This document shows, piece by piece, positions 21,301 to 31,409 of a stretch of DNA of 64,000 bases (positions are counted from its first letter, which is position 1; each line of letters begins with the position of its first letter). Source of the DNA: Candidozyma auris (taxonomy: Eukaryota; Ascomycota; Pichiomycetes; Serinales; Metschnikowiaceae); contig NC_072814.1 in the NCBI RefSeq assembly GCF_003013715.1, forward strand, positions 1-64,000, given 5' to 3'. The position numbers and the translations under genes are program-made. The notes beneath the pieces were generated by a model, which searched no databases, had not been told where the DNA came from, and was given only the letters and a program-made list of their open reading frames with translations.

Positions 21301-21568
21301 TGTCGTAGTCTTTGCGCAAGGGGGGTCTTTTCCAACTCTGCAACTCCTCGTGAAAGTTCAGCGCCAGCTCTGTCATCTCATAAAGCTCCTTTTCGAATTC
21401 CAGCGGCTCCTCATTGCCGCTGGGACGCTTAACACGCTTGAGCAACTGATGCTGCGATTCGGAGAGTTCGAGCTTCGAATCGATGGTTTGAGACCCCACA
21501 GGTAAAGAGTGTGCTCCTTCATGGCCTGTGTACCACGCTCTCTTAAGAGCGTTTGGGTCCTGTGACAT
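18332..21568 (-). CDS. POL3: DNA polymerase delta catalytic subunit
   Basis: 1078-residue B-family replicative polymerase and lagging-strand enzyme. The 3'-5' exonuclease motifs are [10 protein letters not shown] (Exo I), [11 protein letters not shown] (Exo II) and the YCLKDAYLP region (Exo III). The polymerase motifs are [15 protein letters not shown] (A), [13 protein letters not shown] (B), YGDTDSVMV (C) and [10 protein letters not shown]. The C-terminus has the zinc module CKNCKAPL...CENC and the iron-sulfur cysteine module CQRCQG...CSNKDCP that contacts the accessory subunits. The length is close to the 1097 residues of S. cerevisiae Pol3. It is convergent with NIK1, 93 bp apart. Tandem MCB-like sites lie upstream. 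Confidence 0.97.
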   Translation of the reverse strand: MSQDPNALKRAWYTGHEGAHSLPVGSQTIDSKLELSESQHQLLKRVKRPSGNEEPLEFEKELYEMTELALNFHEELQSWKRPPLRKDYDKKDISFQQLDAEEATNGEESSARFFGITEEGNSILCNVTGFLHYFYVPVPRGFFPDQHLSQFVAYMKANYFGIHDIEIVRKESIWGFNNNTKSPFFKVIVNNSRNITKIRGAFERGEVRFEQLFPSTCVTYDNITYLLRMMIDCGITGMSWITLPAGSYSIIDKDLKVSTCQIECTVDYRQLISHPSEGEWLKMAPLRIMSFDIECAGRKGVFPEALQDPVIQIANVISRYGESRPFVRNVFTVKSCLPIIGSEIFSNEKEEDMLMAWRDFVVRADPDVIIGYNTANFDLPYLLDRAKALNLSKFPYFGRMVNIRQEAKDSVFSSRAYGTRENKVVNIDGRMQLDLLQFIQREYKLRSYTLNSVSAHFLGELKEDVQHSIITDLQNGTAETRRRLAVYCLKDAYLPLRLLEKLMCLVNYTEMARVTGVPFSYLLARGQQIKVISQLFRKCLQEDIVVPNLKSEGGNEEYEGATVIEPIRGYYDVPIATLDFSSLYPSIMMAHNLCYTTLLNKQSIKAFNLTEEDYTHTPNGDYFVKSTKRKGILPTILHELLTARKKAKADLKKEQDPFKRDVLNGRQLALKISANSVYGFTGATVGKLPCLAISSSVTAFGREMIERTKNVVQEKYNTANGYTYDAQVIYGDTDSVMVKFGHQDLETCMKLGEEAAAFVSTHFINPIKLEFEKVYFPYLLINKKRYAGLYWTNPEKFDKMDTKGIETVRRDNCRLVQNVITRVLEYILEERNVPKAEKFVKQTIADLLQNRVDLSQLVITKAFSKHEYDSKQAHVELAKRMRKRDAGSAPTLGDRVAYVIINSSSSKNYEKSEDPLYVLENSLAIDVKYYLENQLSNPLLRIFEPILGEKKAKELLAGAHTRTIKMSAPKGGGLMKFAKKAELCKNCKAPLKSNNKGALCENCISKAPELYCDALAQMNYLENKFSRLWTECQRCQGSLHQEVLCSNKDCPIFYMRKKAEKDVTQQAQELQKWDETVW

Positions 21569-22015
21569 GTCTATGTATGTTTATGAGGTTTAGTAAGTTG
21601 AGGCTAAATAGTAATATGTCCACTATGTATGGAGGCAGAGATGATGCGATCAGAAACGCGACGCGGCGCGCCATAGTGAATACAAGACACGGATAGATTG
21701 TGAGGGGAAACGGGCACAACAAACAAAAGTAAACCATCAAAAAGGGAGTCGAAGCCAAAAGAAAAGATTTATTGGTGATTCAATTATCTTCTATCGTTTT
21801 CACTATGACTATCTATGTGCAGGCCGTATTTAGTAGGGCCAAGGTAATAACCAACGAAGAGCACTAGACTTGATTTGGACGGCATTGAGTTCTGTGCCTG
21901 TAAAATCGTCTCTTATACTACCCTGAAGCTTGGGGAATTCCATTATTGTCCATTGGTGGGTGTGCATTGGTTGCAAGTATGTAAATGCTAATTTGGTATA
22001 GGCTTCATAACAACT
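21569..22015. other. POL3 promoter and 3' region of the Mediator gene
   Basis: 447 bp without a gene. It carries the tandem ACGCG sites listed separately. Confidence 0.5.
21656..21665. promoter_or_regulatory. Tandem ACGCG (MCB-like) sites
   Basis: Two directly adjacent ACGCG cores about 90-100 bp upstream of the POL3 ATG. MBF (Mbp1-Swi6) binds ACGCG(T/N) in promoters of S-phase genes, and yeast POL3 is a classic target, so periodic G1/S transcription is likely. Confidence 0.6.
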
Positions 22016-25000
22016 CTAAGTAGACTTGACCCGCCTCATCAGCAAAAATTGTTCCATTTGCTGTGCAAGCACAATTTTCAAGATCTCTGCATCATGTTTG
22101 TGTGTCTCGAGGTCTTGCAGAAGCTGGTTGAGAATTCTCCGAAGAACTGATGTGCTTGATATGATCTCACTGTACATATCACCCACTTTTGCTGGTGGTG
22201 AGTCTGGTCGTGAACTCACTTGCTCGCTGGTATCACCGAATAGATCATCACCTTTATCGTTGAAGAGGTCATCCATCTCGAAATCCATCATCAAATCGTC
22301 CTTCGGTTCCTTGATCTCTGCTGGCTCCGACATTCCATTTGAATCCTTCAAGGAGTCACCTAAAATGCTGGAATAATGATCTTTGATGTTTAGCAGGAAG
22401 CTTGTGCCAAATTGCATTGAGCTCTTGCCCCGAGGTTTAATCTCATTGAACGTTGACTTCAACTCAGCATCGCTCATGTCAACTGCACTTTCACTCGTAA
22501 GAATGATTAGGAACGCCATGAAATTTACAATTAACTTGCTGTCTTCTGCGGAAGTACCTGCTTTACTCCCGTGGCACAAACTTATCTCACTGAGTAGAAC
22601 GGAAAGTATTTCCTCACTCTCAGTCACTTTCCACATATTATGTATTGTTTTCCACACGCTTTGTTCTAAGGTACTCTCATCTTCATTGAGAAATGTTTGC
22701 AAAGCATTCCGAATAGTTGACACCATCGAGTCACCATCCGTATGTCTTTCGTGCTGAATCAACATTGGTCGATCTACCCTATTATACTCCTCGTCCACAG
22801 TCTGCTTCACAACCCTCACCAACTTCAACATGATCTCCTTGTTCTCCCAATTTCTGAATGCATACACAGCCTCAAGAAGCTCTTTTCCCACGAGATTCAA
22901 GACTAGGCGAAACGTATAATTGGTTTCCAAGCCCTCTTCCTTATTTTCTCCAAAGTTACTTTGTATGATTTTCCAAAGAATTTGAAGAAACATATCACTA
23001 TTCCTTTGTAAGGGACCTATGTTCGAGATGATCCAATGGATGAGCTCTGCGGAGCTGGCTGTTAGAAAATCTTGTGCTAGGTAGTCAATACCGTTGCTCA
23101 AATTGGGTGAGGCTAAACTGCCAGCAATATTAGCCGTGATACCGCTTTGAAAAATTATAAAGACCAACTTGTATATTTGCTTCACATCCACAGAGCGAAT
23201 GAGGTCATCGGAAAGCCCATCGTTGTTCACATCAAATAATGCATTTGCCCACTCAGACAAGAGGTCATTGTACCGATTCATCATATCTGTATCGTTGTTG
23301 GTCGCTGGTTCCACCCTTGGGGTGAATTTTGAGCACAGTCTATGGTAGAAGTTGCTTATAAATTCGATCGTATAGGAGCTTCCTAGCGTGACTGAGACAA
23401 GATCTATGCCAAAGAACTTGGTCATGGCAATCACACCAGTCGTCAATATACCGAAATATGAAATCGTCTCTTGAAAATTGCTTTCATCAGCATCCGCACC
23501 AAAGCTGTCGTTATCCGTGTATGATATTAGTTGATCAATTATGCTCCAAGGGCCGCGTGGATCTGTGAAAAAAATGTAATTAGTTATTGGCAAGCAAAGT
23601 AGAAGGCCCAAAACCAAGCGCACCAACTTTTCATTCGATTTATCCCTGATAAATTTTTCGAGTGAACTCATAACGAGAGAGCATAGCTGCTCCTGCTTAG
23701 TGGGCAGAAACTGAATGTCAGTAGAAGCGAGTTCCTCGAGGAAATTAATGAATTTGCTTTCTGCCAAAGAAGTGAATTCGGTGTTTATGTTAAGAAGCTT
23801 TGAATTAAACTCAGACTTGAGATGATCTGTATGATTAAGAACATTTTTTTCATGAGTTATGTGAGACCAAGTTATCGACTCCGAATCCTCGGGAAAGGTC
23901 TTGGTGTAGTTCGATACGGTGACAAGATCCTCATACATACAGCTGCGCAAGAACACCTTCCTCAAATCAAATGGATGCGATGATCTACCCCCGATGAACA
24001 TTTCGGTGATGTAAGCATCAGAAAAGCCAACGACTGTTTTAACAATGACACTCTCAAGATTGGAATTGGCCTCATTGTTGTTCTTGGGTCTTGACTCTTT
24101 GATGAAGGCCGGAAAGCGGCTCACAATAAAGTTCTTCCAGTTGAACAAGACGTATGGGCTCTCTTGTAACTTGACTGCTTTGGAAATCCCTGAAAAAAGA
24201 ATTTCAATCAATTGTTTCACGCATTCGTCATGCTTCGCTACGTCCACATTAAAGAATGCGATATACAGCTCCATGAGCCCATCGATATTCCACAGTTTGA
24301 AGCGCTCATTAAGCCACAAGAAATTTTTGAGTCTGTTGAGCTTAAGATACTTTTTAGAGTGCTGATTTAAAGCAAAAGCTTTTTTGACTGGCGTGGGAGA
24401 CACCTTTTCACGTTTGAATTCCACCGCAGCAGCTCCAGGATGAAGGCAATGGGCCACATTGATGGTATCAAGAAGATTCCTAGATTTCTTCTCAAAGTAT
24501 GCTAGCTTATCAGTTGCATTGAGCCTTTGAAGCTGTCCCATTGCCTCCATGGCAAAAGAGCGGAATCGTTCTTGTTCAATTGACCTGCCAGAATTGTCAA
24601 TGAGGGTGCCCCACAAAAATAAAATGTGAAACCAAAGATTTCTCTTCTCGTCGTCTATCAGCAGATATAGCGAGCTTTGGAACTGGATAGTATATTGTGC
24701 AAAACCCTCGTTGACAAAGTATCGAAGCACTGGTTCCTTGAGGGTGGCATACTCTTTTTTCATGAGCAATACAAACTCTCGTTGTGACTGGACATCGAGA
24801 GTTGACAACGCTGACAACAAGCGTCGTGTATTGTCGACGCCTTCATTGGCAAACGCGATGGCGAATTGGTATTGAAGCTTCAATTTCAGGCGGTCTGAAG
24901 GGACTGTTAAAAGGGCCGACACAAGCTCATTATCAGAAATTGGAGCTTTTTTCTCGAGCTTAGCTAGCATCGACACAAAAGCCTTCGGCAGCAATTTCTT

Positions 25001-25048
25001 GCCAAGCGACACTTGCACGAGCTTTTCCACTGTTTGTTCGGAGGCCAT
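22016..25048 (-). CDS. NUT1: Probable Mediator complex subunit 5 (Nut1/Med5)
   Basis: 1010 residues, almost entirely helical, with no catalytic motifs. Features that recall fungal Med5/Nut1 are the N-terminal LVQVSLGKKLLPKAFV helix, the NWKNFIVSRFPAFIKE segment near residue 300, repeated hydrophobic helices, and an acidic DDLFNDKGDDLFGD stretch before a helical C-terminus. Med5 is a fungal tail-module subunit of Mediator that bridges activators and RNA polymerase II. I recognise this from overall character and a few segments, not a diagnostic motif. Another large helical-repeat protein is the alternative. Confidence 0.55.
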   Translation of the reverse strand: MASEQTVEKLVQVSLGKKLLPKAFVSMLAKLEKKAPISDNELVSALLTVPSDRLKLKLQYQFAIAFANEGVDNTRRLLSALSTLDVQSQREFVLLMKKEYATLKEPVLRYFVNEGFAQYTIQFQSSLYLLIDDEKRNLWFHILFLWGTLIDNSGRSIEQERFRSFAMEAMGQLQRLNATDKLAYFEKKSRNLLDTINVAHCLHPGAAAVEFKREKVSPTPVKKAFALNQHSKKYLKLNRLKNFLWLNERFKLWNIDGLMELYIAFFNVDVAKHDECVKQLIEILFSGISKAVKLQESPYVLFNWKNFIVSRFPAFIKESRPKNNNEANSNLESVIVKTVVGFSDAYITEMFIGGRSSHPFDLRKVFLRSCMYEDLVTVSNYTKTFPEDSESITWSHITHEKNVLNHTDHLKSEFNSKLLNINTEFTSLAESKFINFLEELASTDIQFLPTKQEQLCSLVMSSLEKFIRDKSNEKLVRLVLGLLLCLPITNYIFFTDPRGPWSIIDQLISYTDNDSFGADADESNFQETISYFGILTTGVIAMTKFFGIDLVSVTLGSSYTIEFISNFYHRLCSKFTPRVEPATNNDTDMMNRYNDLLSEWANALFDVNNDGLSDDLIRSVDVKQIYKLVFIIFQSGITANIAGSLASPNLSNGIDYLAQDFLTASSAELIHWIISNIGPLQRNSDMFLQILWKIIQSNFGENKEEGLETNYTFRLVLNLVGKELLEAVYAFRNWENKEIMLKLVRVVKQTVDEEYNRVDRPMLIQHERHTDGDSMVSTIRNALQTFLNEDESTLEQSVWKTIHNMWKVTESEEILSVLLSEISLCHGSKAGTSAEDSKLIVNFMAFLIILTSESAVDMSDAELKSTFNEIKPRGKSSMQFGTSFLLNIKDHYSSILGDSLKDSNGMSEPAEIKEPKDDLMMDFEMDDLFNDKGDDLFGDTSEQVSSRPDSPPAKVGDMYSEIISSTSVLRRILNQLLQDLETHKHDAEILKIVLAQQMEQFLLMRRVKST

Positions 25049-25244
25049 GGGTGCTTGCTCACGAGTAGCTCGGTGAGAAGAATACTTGATGCGGGCCGAA
25101 AGCGCACATACAGAATAGGGCGTTTGAGGAAAAGTATATTTGGGGCCAATGTCTACTATATATATACACCGAAGAAACGCCGAGATCGAATACCTAGTAA
25201 TGCAATGAAATCAAGTAAAACGTAGTTAAATTTCTGTTTTCAGT

Positions 25245-26024
25245 TCAGAATTTTCCAGGCTCACTTAACGAGATGCCACATCCACTGGACCCCGTCTGCA
25301 CTGGAGACGTCCAAATCGAGCGGTAGACGTCAGACAGAGCCAAAGGCACAGGGCTCGAACCAAGATGCAAGCTGTCAGGTTCAGAGCCGAATTGCAGCTT
25401 CGCCAAATTGGAAAGCAAAACCAGTTCGCTAATATTAGTGTTTGGCTCAGTGTAAGCCGGGTGGCTCACGCAAGGGTGACCTGGAGTCAGAATTTTCGTA
25501 GATGTGCTCTGCTGAGAAAGTAGCGAGTTCGTCGACGACGACGAGTCGCTGTTGTAGAGCTGTTTAGACGGGGTCGTGAACATGTTGGACGAAAACGGTC
25601 TGCCGGTGCTGCTGGTGTTCTTGTGCTTCGTATCCGCATCCTTGCTGCCGTTCACATACCACTGGCTCATATGCTCCAAGTTCAGATACATTAGCGAGAT
25701 TCGAGGAGATTGAGTGGTACTGTTGTGATACCCGTTTATGTCTTTCGTGTGATCGAAGCTGGAGAGGCCCGTATTGTTGTCGCCATGTAGTGGAGGTAGG
25801 TACTGGTTCTGCTTGATGGCAGCTGCTGCCGCCACCGCAGTCAACGCAAACTGCTGATTGTGGTTTTTCTGGCTCTGATGATATGAACTGCTTTGGATCC
25901 ATTTCCTGTTTTTCTGATGGCCTTGGTAGGGGTGATTTTGGCTGAGGGACAAGCTTTGGGCTCGTAGTTTCTCTATGAGCTCAATTTGCTCGCTGAAGGG
26001 CTCCAGCGGTGGTATTCTGCGCAT
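25245..26024 (-). CDS. Unknown low-complexity protein
   Basis: 259 residues rich in Ser, Gln, Asn, His and Thr, with poly-Ala (VAAAAA) and poly-Ser tracts and no recognised domain. The ATG at 26022-26024 is the first in frame. Short hydrophobic clusters such as ISLMYLNLEHMSQW and ELVLLSNLAKLQF may be binding motifs. It sits between the Mediator gene and PEX14, all on the minus strand. A disordered regulatory protein is plausible but not shown. Confidence 0.5.
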   Translation of the reverse strand: MRRIPPLEPFSEQIELIEKLRAQSLSLSQNHPYQGHQKNRKWIQSSSYHQSQKNHNQQFALTAVAAAAAIKQNQYLPPLHGDNNTGLSSFDHTKDINGYHNSTTQSPRISLMYLNLEHMSQWYVNGSKDADTKHKNTSSTGRPFSSNMFTTPSKQLYNSDSSSSTNSLLSQQSTSTKILTPGHPCVSHPAYTEPNTNISELVLLSNLAKLQFGSEPDSLHLGSSPVPLALSDVYRSIWTSPVQTGSSGCGISLSEPGKF

Positions 26025-26281
26025 TTGCGTTGCTACGTGAAGCAGCAGGATTGTTGGTTAGGCGACTCCAAACTTCGACCTCAAAATGTATGGTGTCGTT
26101 GCTGATGGAGAGAACCCGAGACAATTTGACGCACCAACGTCTTGGAGTGTCTGCCTCTGTGCAAGCTGGCTGCGAAAACAACTAAAGTTTGCTACAGAAT
26201 AAATGCACGGTTTTTGTTTATTGTGAAATGTAAGCTGACTTAACCTTGTCGAATGTGTACCTTTCTCCGTGGGTCTGCTAT

Positions 26282-27517
26282 CTAGTTCCCGGCACTCAAC
26301 TGCCACGCTGGCACTCCAACGTTCTCGATCGACTTGTTCACCAAATCGTCGTCGTTACCCTCCTTCAACGCCAGCTGCTGCCACGCTGAAGGCAGCAGTT
26401 CGTCTTTACTCTCGCTCTCGATCTCTGCCTGTTTAGCCTCTTCTTGTTTCCCTCTTGCCTCTTCCTGTCTTTTTCTTTCAGCCTCTTCCTCAGCTTGCTT
26501 GTGCTTGAGCTGCCATTCGGGTATACCCGCTGCGAAAATGTTTCCTGGTGTTGACGGTCTAGTCTCTTTGATCTGAGCATTGGTTTGACCTGGCGAAGTC
26601 ACACTGCTGGTCTCGCCGCTACCTGGCTGGGATGCTGTGTTGCTCGTGTTTGCGGTGGCGGTGGCTGCAGAGTTAGCATTTGTTGCGCTCTTGGCCTTGG
26701 CTCTTTTCAAGATTTCAGACGCTGATGGGATCGATGAAACTGGCGCCACTTTGCGGGGCCCACTGTGCTCCGAGGTGCTGTTGGCTTCGCTACGGGCCTT
26801 AATCAAATTTTTCAACGAACCCAATTCCTCTGTAATCTCTCCAAGCTCATCCTGGATATTGTCCTTCGTCAACTTCATATTCTTCTCCACGCTATTCTTC
26901 AAGCTGTCCACCTCTAGCTTCATTAACCGCAAGTCGTCGTCAAACTTCAACTTGTCCTTGTTGTACTTCGATAAGAAGTCGTTTATATTGTCAATCACCA
27001 CGTCAATCTCCTTGAGCTTACTTTCGTTCGCTTCTTTAATCTCCTTCTGCTCCTCACTCATCTGCTCAAGCACTTTATCGATCTTCATAAACTCCTCGTC
27101 AATCGTCTCCTTATCTGCGTCGATTCTGCTCTGCGATGGCGGGATAATGCTAGGGATCAAGTAACGTGACACCACCTGGTACAAGCCGTAAGTTACGCCT
27201 GCTGTGGCCGTGGCCATGATAAAGTAATCTTTCCATGACCTCTCGGGGGGCTGCGGAGCCATTCCGTAATAATCATATGGAACTGGGGGAGGTGCTTGTG
27301 GCTGTGACGCTGATGGCGTGAGGGTCGAGGAAGAAGAAGGAGTGGAGGCGTTTGACTGTGAAGTGGACGTCCCGTTGGCTCTGTTGAGAGCTTCTTCGAT
27401 TTCTTGCTCGTTGAGCCCCTTAGTTTCCAAGAACTCGACTTTTTTGTTGAGTGGCGACAGCGCCACATTGGGATCCTTGAGGAAGCTGACAGCGCTGTTT
27501 ATCAAATCCTCATTCAT
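26282..27517 (-). CDS. PEX14: Peroxin-14, docking component of peroxisomal import
   Basis: 411 residues from the ATG 27515-27517. The N-terminal domain (LINSAVSFLKDPNVALSPLNKKVEFLETKGL) is the conserved three-helix fold that binds WxxxF motifs of Pex5 and Pex13. A Pro-rich PPPVPYDYYG segment, a hydrophobic stretch (YFIMATATAGVTYGLYQVV) and a long coiled coil of about 120 residues follow. The C-terminal half is low-complexity, with a KR/E-rich helix. Pex14 forms the membrane docking complex with Pex13 and Pex17 for PTS1/PTS2 receptors. Confidence 0.92.
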   Translation of the reverse strand: MNEDLINSAVSFLKDPNVALSPLNKKVEFLETKGLNEQEIEEALNRANGTSTSQSNASTPSSSSTLTPSASQPQAPPPVPYDYYGMAPQPPERSWKDYFIMATATAGVTYGLYQVVSRYLIPSIIPPSQSRIDADKETIDEEFMKIDKVLEQMSEEQKEIKEANESKLKEIDVVIDNINDFLSKYNKDKLKFDDDLRLMKLEVDSLKNSVEKNMKLTKDNIQDELGEITEELGSLKNLIKARSEANSTSEHSGPRKVAPVSSIPSASEILKRAKAKSATNANSAATATANTSNTASQPGSGETSSVTSPGQTNAQIKETRPSTPGNIFAAGIPEWQLKHKQAEEEAERKRQEEARGKQEEAKQAEIESESKDELLPSAWQQLALKEGNDDDLVNKSIENVGVPAWQLSAGN

Positions 27518-27766
27518 CCTACTCAAGGAAAAAGTGGTATTGGTGATGGATTTCAAACTTACCCCAGTTCAACTATGCGTATACCGAGGTTTGAATCGTC
27601 GACACCCGTACCCCCCTAGCCTCAGGTTTGGGGGACCCCACTCAAAATCATCCGTGATGTGGTCGGCTACCTCGATCTGTAGAAGTCATGTGACCTTAGC
27701 AAGGTGAAAGTTGGTCTTGTCCTTCTTTATTAATATACATGTTTTTGCTTAGTAGCATCGGGAGCA

Positions 27767-28723
27767 TCACAAAAACTTGAGAAGCTCTTCATATATACAC
27801 CAGCTGATGCCTGCGCTGAGGCCCTTGCGGCCAAGTCGGAGAGAGAGACCGTTAAAGAGGTTCTTCACTCCACCAGGTTCCAGAATAATTTGCTTTGTTG
27901 CTGTCCATATAGTGGGTGGCCTTCCCATACTCACAATGAGCTGTAGTCTTGTCTTGATGGCATCGAAAGGAGCAGTTATGGTGGTTGCAACCGACGCTGC
28001 CAACACCGCAGACAGAGAATTCGTCACACTCGCGAGGTAGTTATCGTGAATGCTTCTTCTGAAAGGCACCAAAAGCGAGGGAATAACATCGTTCTTAAAA
28101 CTTTCATAAAAGAGAACGTATAAACCTGCGTAAGGGCAATCCCTGGCCAACGTGGCAGCAGTACCTTTGAAGAAGTTCTTGAACGACCCCTTTGGTCCGC
28201 CGCCTTCGTTATATATCCCTTCGAAGCCCTCATACATGGAATTGTAATTGTATAAGTTCGACTCGAACCGGGTTTTTATAATTGTGATCGGCATGGTGAT
28301 CACACCCACGGCAGCTCTCACGACAAAGCCAGTGGCCAAATTTTCAGCATGAGAAAGTTTTGGCAACACACTCGAGCTCGATTTCTCGCTCACCTTCTTC
28401 AAGCTTGCAATGTATGTTCTTGTCTGCGAGAGAATGGTGAAGTATAACCCGGCTCCGACCGATGTCCGCAATGTCGAAGGCAAAACTCCTCTCCAGAGAT
28501 CTCTAATATTGGCCAATTTTTTCAACTCCTTGGTGATAGACGTCTTCAAACCGGTGTTAGTGCGACGTTGCTGTTGCAACCTCGTCTTCAACAAGTCCAA
28601 TGGCTGGAGCGTGAAGGCAGACACCAAACCAGCGCTTCCCCCGGAAATAAGGTGGATTTTGGTACTAGGCACCTTCACCTCGGGAGGAGCTGCCGGCGCT
28701 GGGGGGATCTGCTCATGGTCCAT
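27767..28723 (-). CDS. HEM25: Mitochondrial glycine carrier (SLC25A38 type)
   Basis: 318-residue inner-membrane carrier with three repeats, each carrying the signature PxDxxKxR variant: [21 protein letters not shown] and [11 protein letters not shown]. Resemblance to yeast Hem25 includes the [21 protein letters not shown] segment. It imports glycine for 5-aminolevulinate synthesis, the first step of heme. The second repeat has Ile in place of the usual Asp/Glu, as is normal for this subfamily. GLY1, which makes glycine, lies 3.7 kb away in the same minus-strand run; the link is suggestive only. Confidence 0.9.
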   Translation of the reverse strand: MDHEQIPPAPAAPPEVKVPSTKIHLISGGSAGLVSAFTLQPLDLLKTRLQQQRRTNTGLKTSITKELKKLANIRDLWRGVLPSTLRTSVGAGLYFTILSQTRTYIASLKKVSEKSSSSVLPKLSHAENLATGFVVRAAVGVITMPITIIKTRFESNLYNYNSMYEGFEGIYNEGGGPKGSFKNFFKGTAATLARDCPYAGLYVLFYESFKNDVIPSLLVPFRRSIHDNYLASVTNSLSAVLAASVATTITAPFDAIKTRLQLIVSMGRPPTIWTATKQIILEPGGVKNLFNGLSLRLGRKGLSAGISWCIYEELLKFL

Positions 28724-29036
28724 GAATACAAAACGCGTTTATGTGGAGATCCGAGAAGGGGAGCAGAAAAGATTCGTGGGGATATGTGAAAAAGAACCCT
28801 CCTTTATCGTTGCTTTCAATCAAAAGGGTACCTCTTCGAATCTGATTATATGCAAGTCGCAGTCTGGAGGGCAGTCATTGTTGGATCGAGACCATTGTAA
28901 TAGTCACAATACGAAAGGTGACAAAAAGTGACACTTGCTCAAAGGCGAGCATGTGTTTCAATCTTCTTAAATTATGCTATGCTTCGCTATTAGTATTCAC
29001 AATCCTATTTCTTTGTGATGTTTCACTCTTGCTCAC
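28724..29036. other. HEM25 promoter and CDC43 3' region
   Basis: 313 bp between two minus-strand genes. No gene or clear regulatory motif is seen. Confidence 0.4.
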
Positions 29037-30188
29037 CTACTGCCTCCATATGCGGTCTAGGAATTTTCGCAGCCGTTGAGTGATAACCAACTCTTCGTCT
29101 ACTGGTTGCAAAACATCCGCTCCCCCAATCGATAAGTGTGGAAGTGAGTGTTTAAGAAGAGAAATGCTGCAGATCGCCAAAAACGAATGGAAAGGGTCGG
29201 GAAAGGCCTCTGTGTTCTTGCCGAACCCACCTATGAGCTTATGCTGAGTCTTGTCAAGCAAATAATTGAGTAAAGCTTCGGCATCTATCAAATCAACCCC
29301 TCGTGGATCCAATAGTTTGAGCAGCCCAACTACCCACCACAGGTAGCAAGTGTCGGCAAACTTATTCTCTCGTCCGTTGAACCCCCCAATGTCAATGTGG
29401 TCATAATACTCGTAAGCAGTACCCTTGTAAAAAACCAGCGGGTAGTCCACCTGTCGATGAACAAGCCAGTCCTTTGTTAGTTCAACCCAGTCGCTGTGTG
29501 TTGAAAGGTCAATGCCTAGAAGCCTAAGCGAAGCGAGGCCACAGAATGTGAGACCAGAATGGGACTCTGTATGAGAAGAAGACGAAAGCCCACCGTTGAA
29601 GCTCACCTTATTTAAGATAAATTCCTCGAGCTTTTTGACGTCAATATCGTTGGCTCGCTCGTGAGCCGAAAGTTTATCGTATCCGAGCATTTTCCTAATA
29701 CCAGCTGCGATGTAGCACAAGCGTAGATCCGATTCGCCCCAAGCTTCGTGGTCGGCACCTAAGACGGGTCTGAACGATCCGACATCATTACCATTCTGCA
29801 CTTGACATCGGCTCACAAACCTCATGATCTTTTCCCGATCGAGTCTTGTGGAGTAGTCCTCATCTAGGGCTAGCAAGCACGCCAATGCAAAGAAGGTCGC
29901 CAGCAAATTATGCAAATCGTACTCTTTATTCTTCGAGCTGAGCTTGAATGTCTGGCTCGATCTGAATGCCTGGATCTGACTGTCAGGGTCCTGAATCAAA
30001 TAGTCGTAGACATCTTCTATGGCGCTTTCACGATCCACTGTAGACTCCAACTTCCCTAGTAAAGAGAGTCCATGGAGGGTGAAATATATAAGTGCTAACT
30101 TGTTTGCATCTTCCGACTGTGCCTTTTCAGGCATTGACTTCAGACAGAGCCTAAAGTAGTTGGCGTGCTTCTCTGGCAAAAAAGACAT
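29037..30188 (-). CDS. CDC43: Geranylgeranyltransferase type I beta subunit
   Basis: 383 residues, similar to the 376 of S. cerevisiae Cdc43. The prenyltransferase beta alpha-alpha barrel repeats are recognisable, especially GGFNGRENKFADTCYLWWVVG with the zinc ligands Asp and Cys, GGFGKNTEAFPDPFHSFLAI with the zinc-ligand His, and GGLSSSSHTESHSGLTFCGLASLRLL. With the alpha subunit Ram2 it attaches geranylgeranyl to CaaL proteins such as Rho1 and Cdc42. It is cytosolic and needed for polarity and wall synthesis. Confidence 0.92.
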   Translation of the reverse strand: MSFLPEKHANYFRLCLKSMPEKAQSEDANKLALIYFTLHGLSLLGKLESTVDRESAIEDVYDYLIQDPDSQIQAFRSSQTFKLSSKNKEYDLHNLLATFFALACLLALDEDYSTRLDREKIMRFVSRCQVQNGNDVGSFRPVLGADHEAWGESDLRLCYIAAGIRKMLGYDKLSAHERANDIDVKKLEEFILNKVSFNGGLSSSSHTESHSGLTFCGLASLRLLGIDLSTHSDWVELTKDWLVHRQVDYPLVFYKGTAYEYYDHIDIGGFNGRENKFADTCYLWWVVGLLKLLDPRGVDLIDAEALLNYLLDKTQHKLIGGFGKNTEAFPDPFHSFLAICSISLLKHSLPHLSIGGADVLQPVDEELVITQRLRKFLDRIWRQ

Positions 30189-30456
30189 GGTGATAGTTCA
30201 TATTTCGCATATCACCGCGTTGAGGTAGTAATTGATTCAGATGATATAGATCCGCGGCTTAATTGGTCAGTTTTTTAAAAGGAATGCTTCAAATGGGTGT
30301 TGAGTATGGATTAGCTTAAATTCCTGTTAAGATATCTGCTCTGTAGCAGTTTTTGATTTTTGGTGCTACTTTTAGTTTTCTTAGTCTACACAATAGTTGC
30401 AAATTACACCAAATTGACAAAAGTGCGCAGCCATTATAATTGTCAAAGAACACCAT

Positions 30457-31338
30457 TTATACAATTTCATTTTTGAGTATTTGAAAAAGATCTATCTCGA
30501 CTATTATTGGGTTGGTAGGCGAATTGGAGATGACAGAGGCTAATACTGGTAGCTTATCTGACGTTCTCAAAGTAGTAGAGTAGCAGTGAATATCGTACCC
30601 TAAATCTTTTAGTAGGCTTGTTGGTACCTCGGAAGCATCAATATCGCTCTTTGTCCAGCTCGCATCCCGATGAGTAATGATGTTAGAATCGCTCACTGGT
30701 TTCCTAGCCTCAGGGAGGCTACTCATCTCAAATGAGAACGATGAGATTTCTAGGTTCAATCCACACCCCAAGTATTTCGTAAACGCTTCCTTAAGTGTCC
30801 AGAGCTGATTGAATTTGATATACCTCTCTTCTTGGTTCTCAATTGCATTAAGCTGCAATAACTCTCCATCACTAAACATGTCCTTGAACTGATCTATGAA
30901 GTCTATGGGGGATATTGACTGCTGCTCTTCATGGGAAAGATCAACGCCAATTGCTCTTGAGTTGAACAGTATTGCTACTGCAGACATCTCGTTCGAGTTA
31001 CTGTTGTTGAAAACAAACGATTTGCTTGGAAGAATGGGTTTCCCATGCTCACTGTACCCGAACTCTAGCTCCCTCCACAACTCGACATCAGGCTCCAAGG
31101 TGGCTTTGCAGATCACCAAATTTATAATGAACTTCAAAAATAGCCTAGATATAAGTGCCATGTGCCTTTTGTGTTTGACATTGCGAACCTTGAGCTGATC
31201 TCTCAAACTCAATAGACGTAGACAGCTTTCAAAATTATAGTCATCCTTGAGAAATGACTTGAGCTCTTCACTGTGGCCAGAGCAAGTGAAAAGAATGTCC
31301 TTGCTTGTATCAATTTGCCAGTCATATAGTTGTTGCAT
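30457..31338 (-). CDS. LYS5: Phosphopantetheinyl transferase (alpha-aminoadipate reductase activator)
   Basis: 293 residues. It transfers 4'-phosphopantetheine from CoA to the carrier domain of Lys2 in lysine biosynthesis. The Sfp-type motifs are present: GVDLS in AIGVDLSHEEQQS (Mg2+-binding Asp), and FNQLWTLKEAFTKYLGCGL with the conserved Trp, Lys-Glu and Lys. The N-terminal substrate-binding half is divergent, as in Lys5 proteins. It lies between CDC43 and GLY1 on the same strand. Confidence 0.9.
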   Translation of the reverse strand: MQQLYDWQIDTSKDILFTCSGHSEELKSFLKDDYNFESCLRLLSLRDQLKVRNVKHKRHMALISRLFLKFIINLVICKATLEPDVELWRELEFGYSEHGKPILPSKSFVFNNSNSNEMSAVAILFNSRAIGVDLSHEEQQSISPIDFIDQFKDMFSDGELLQLNAIENQEERYIKFNQLWTLKEAFTKYLGCGLNLEISSFSFEMSSLPEARKPVSDSNIITHRDASWTKSDIDASEVPTSLLKDLGYDIHCYSTTLRTSDKLPVLASVISNSPTNPIIVEIDLFQILKNEIV

Positions 31339-31409
31339 GGGATTGAGTCATTGTACACCTTTTATAGCGCATATCAACATATAGTGAGCACTGCTCTATC
31401 TCTATTACT

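Noticed and set aside
27518..27575. Possible 5' intron of PEX14 (GTAAGT ... TAG just before the ATG)
   Set aside because: No branch-site sequence, the intron would be under 50 nt, and the ATG at 27517 already gives the conserved N-terminus.
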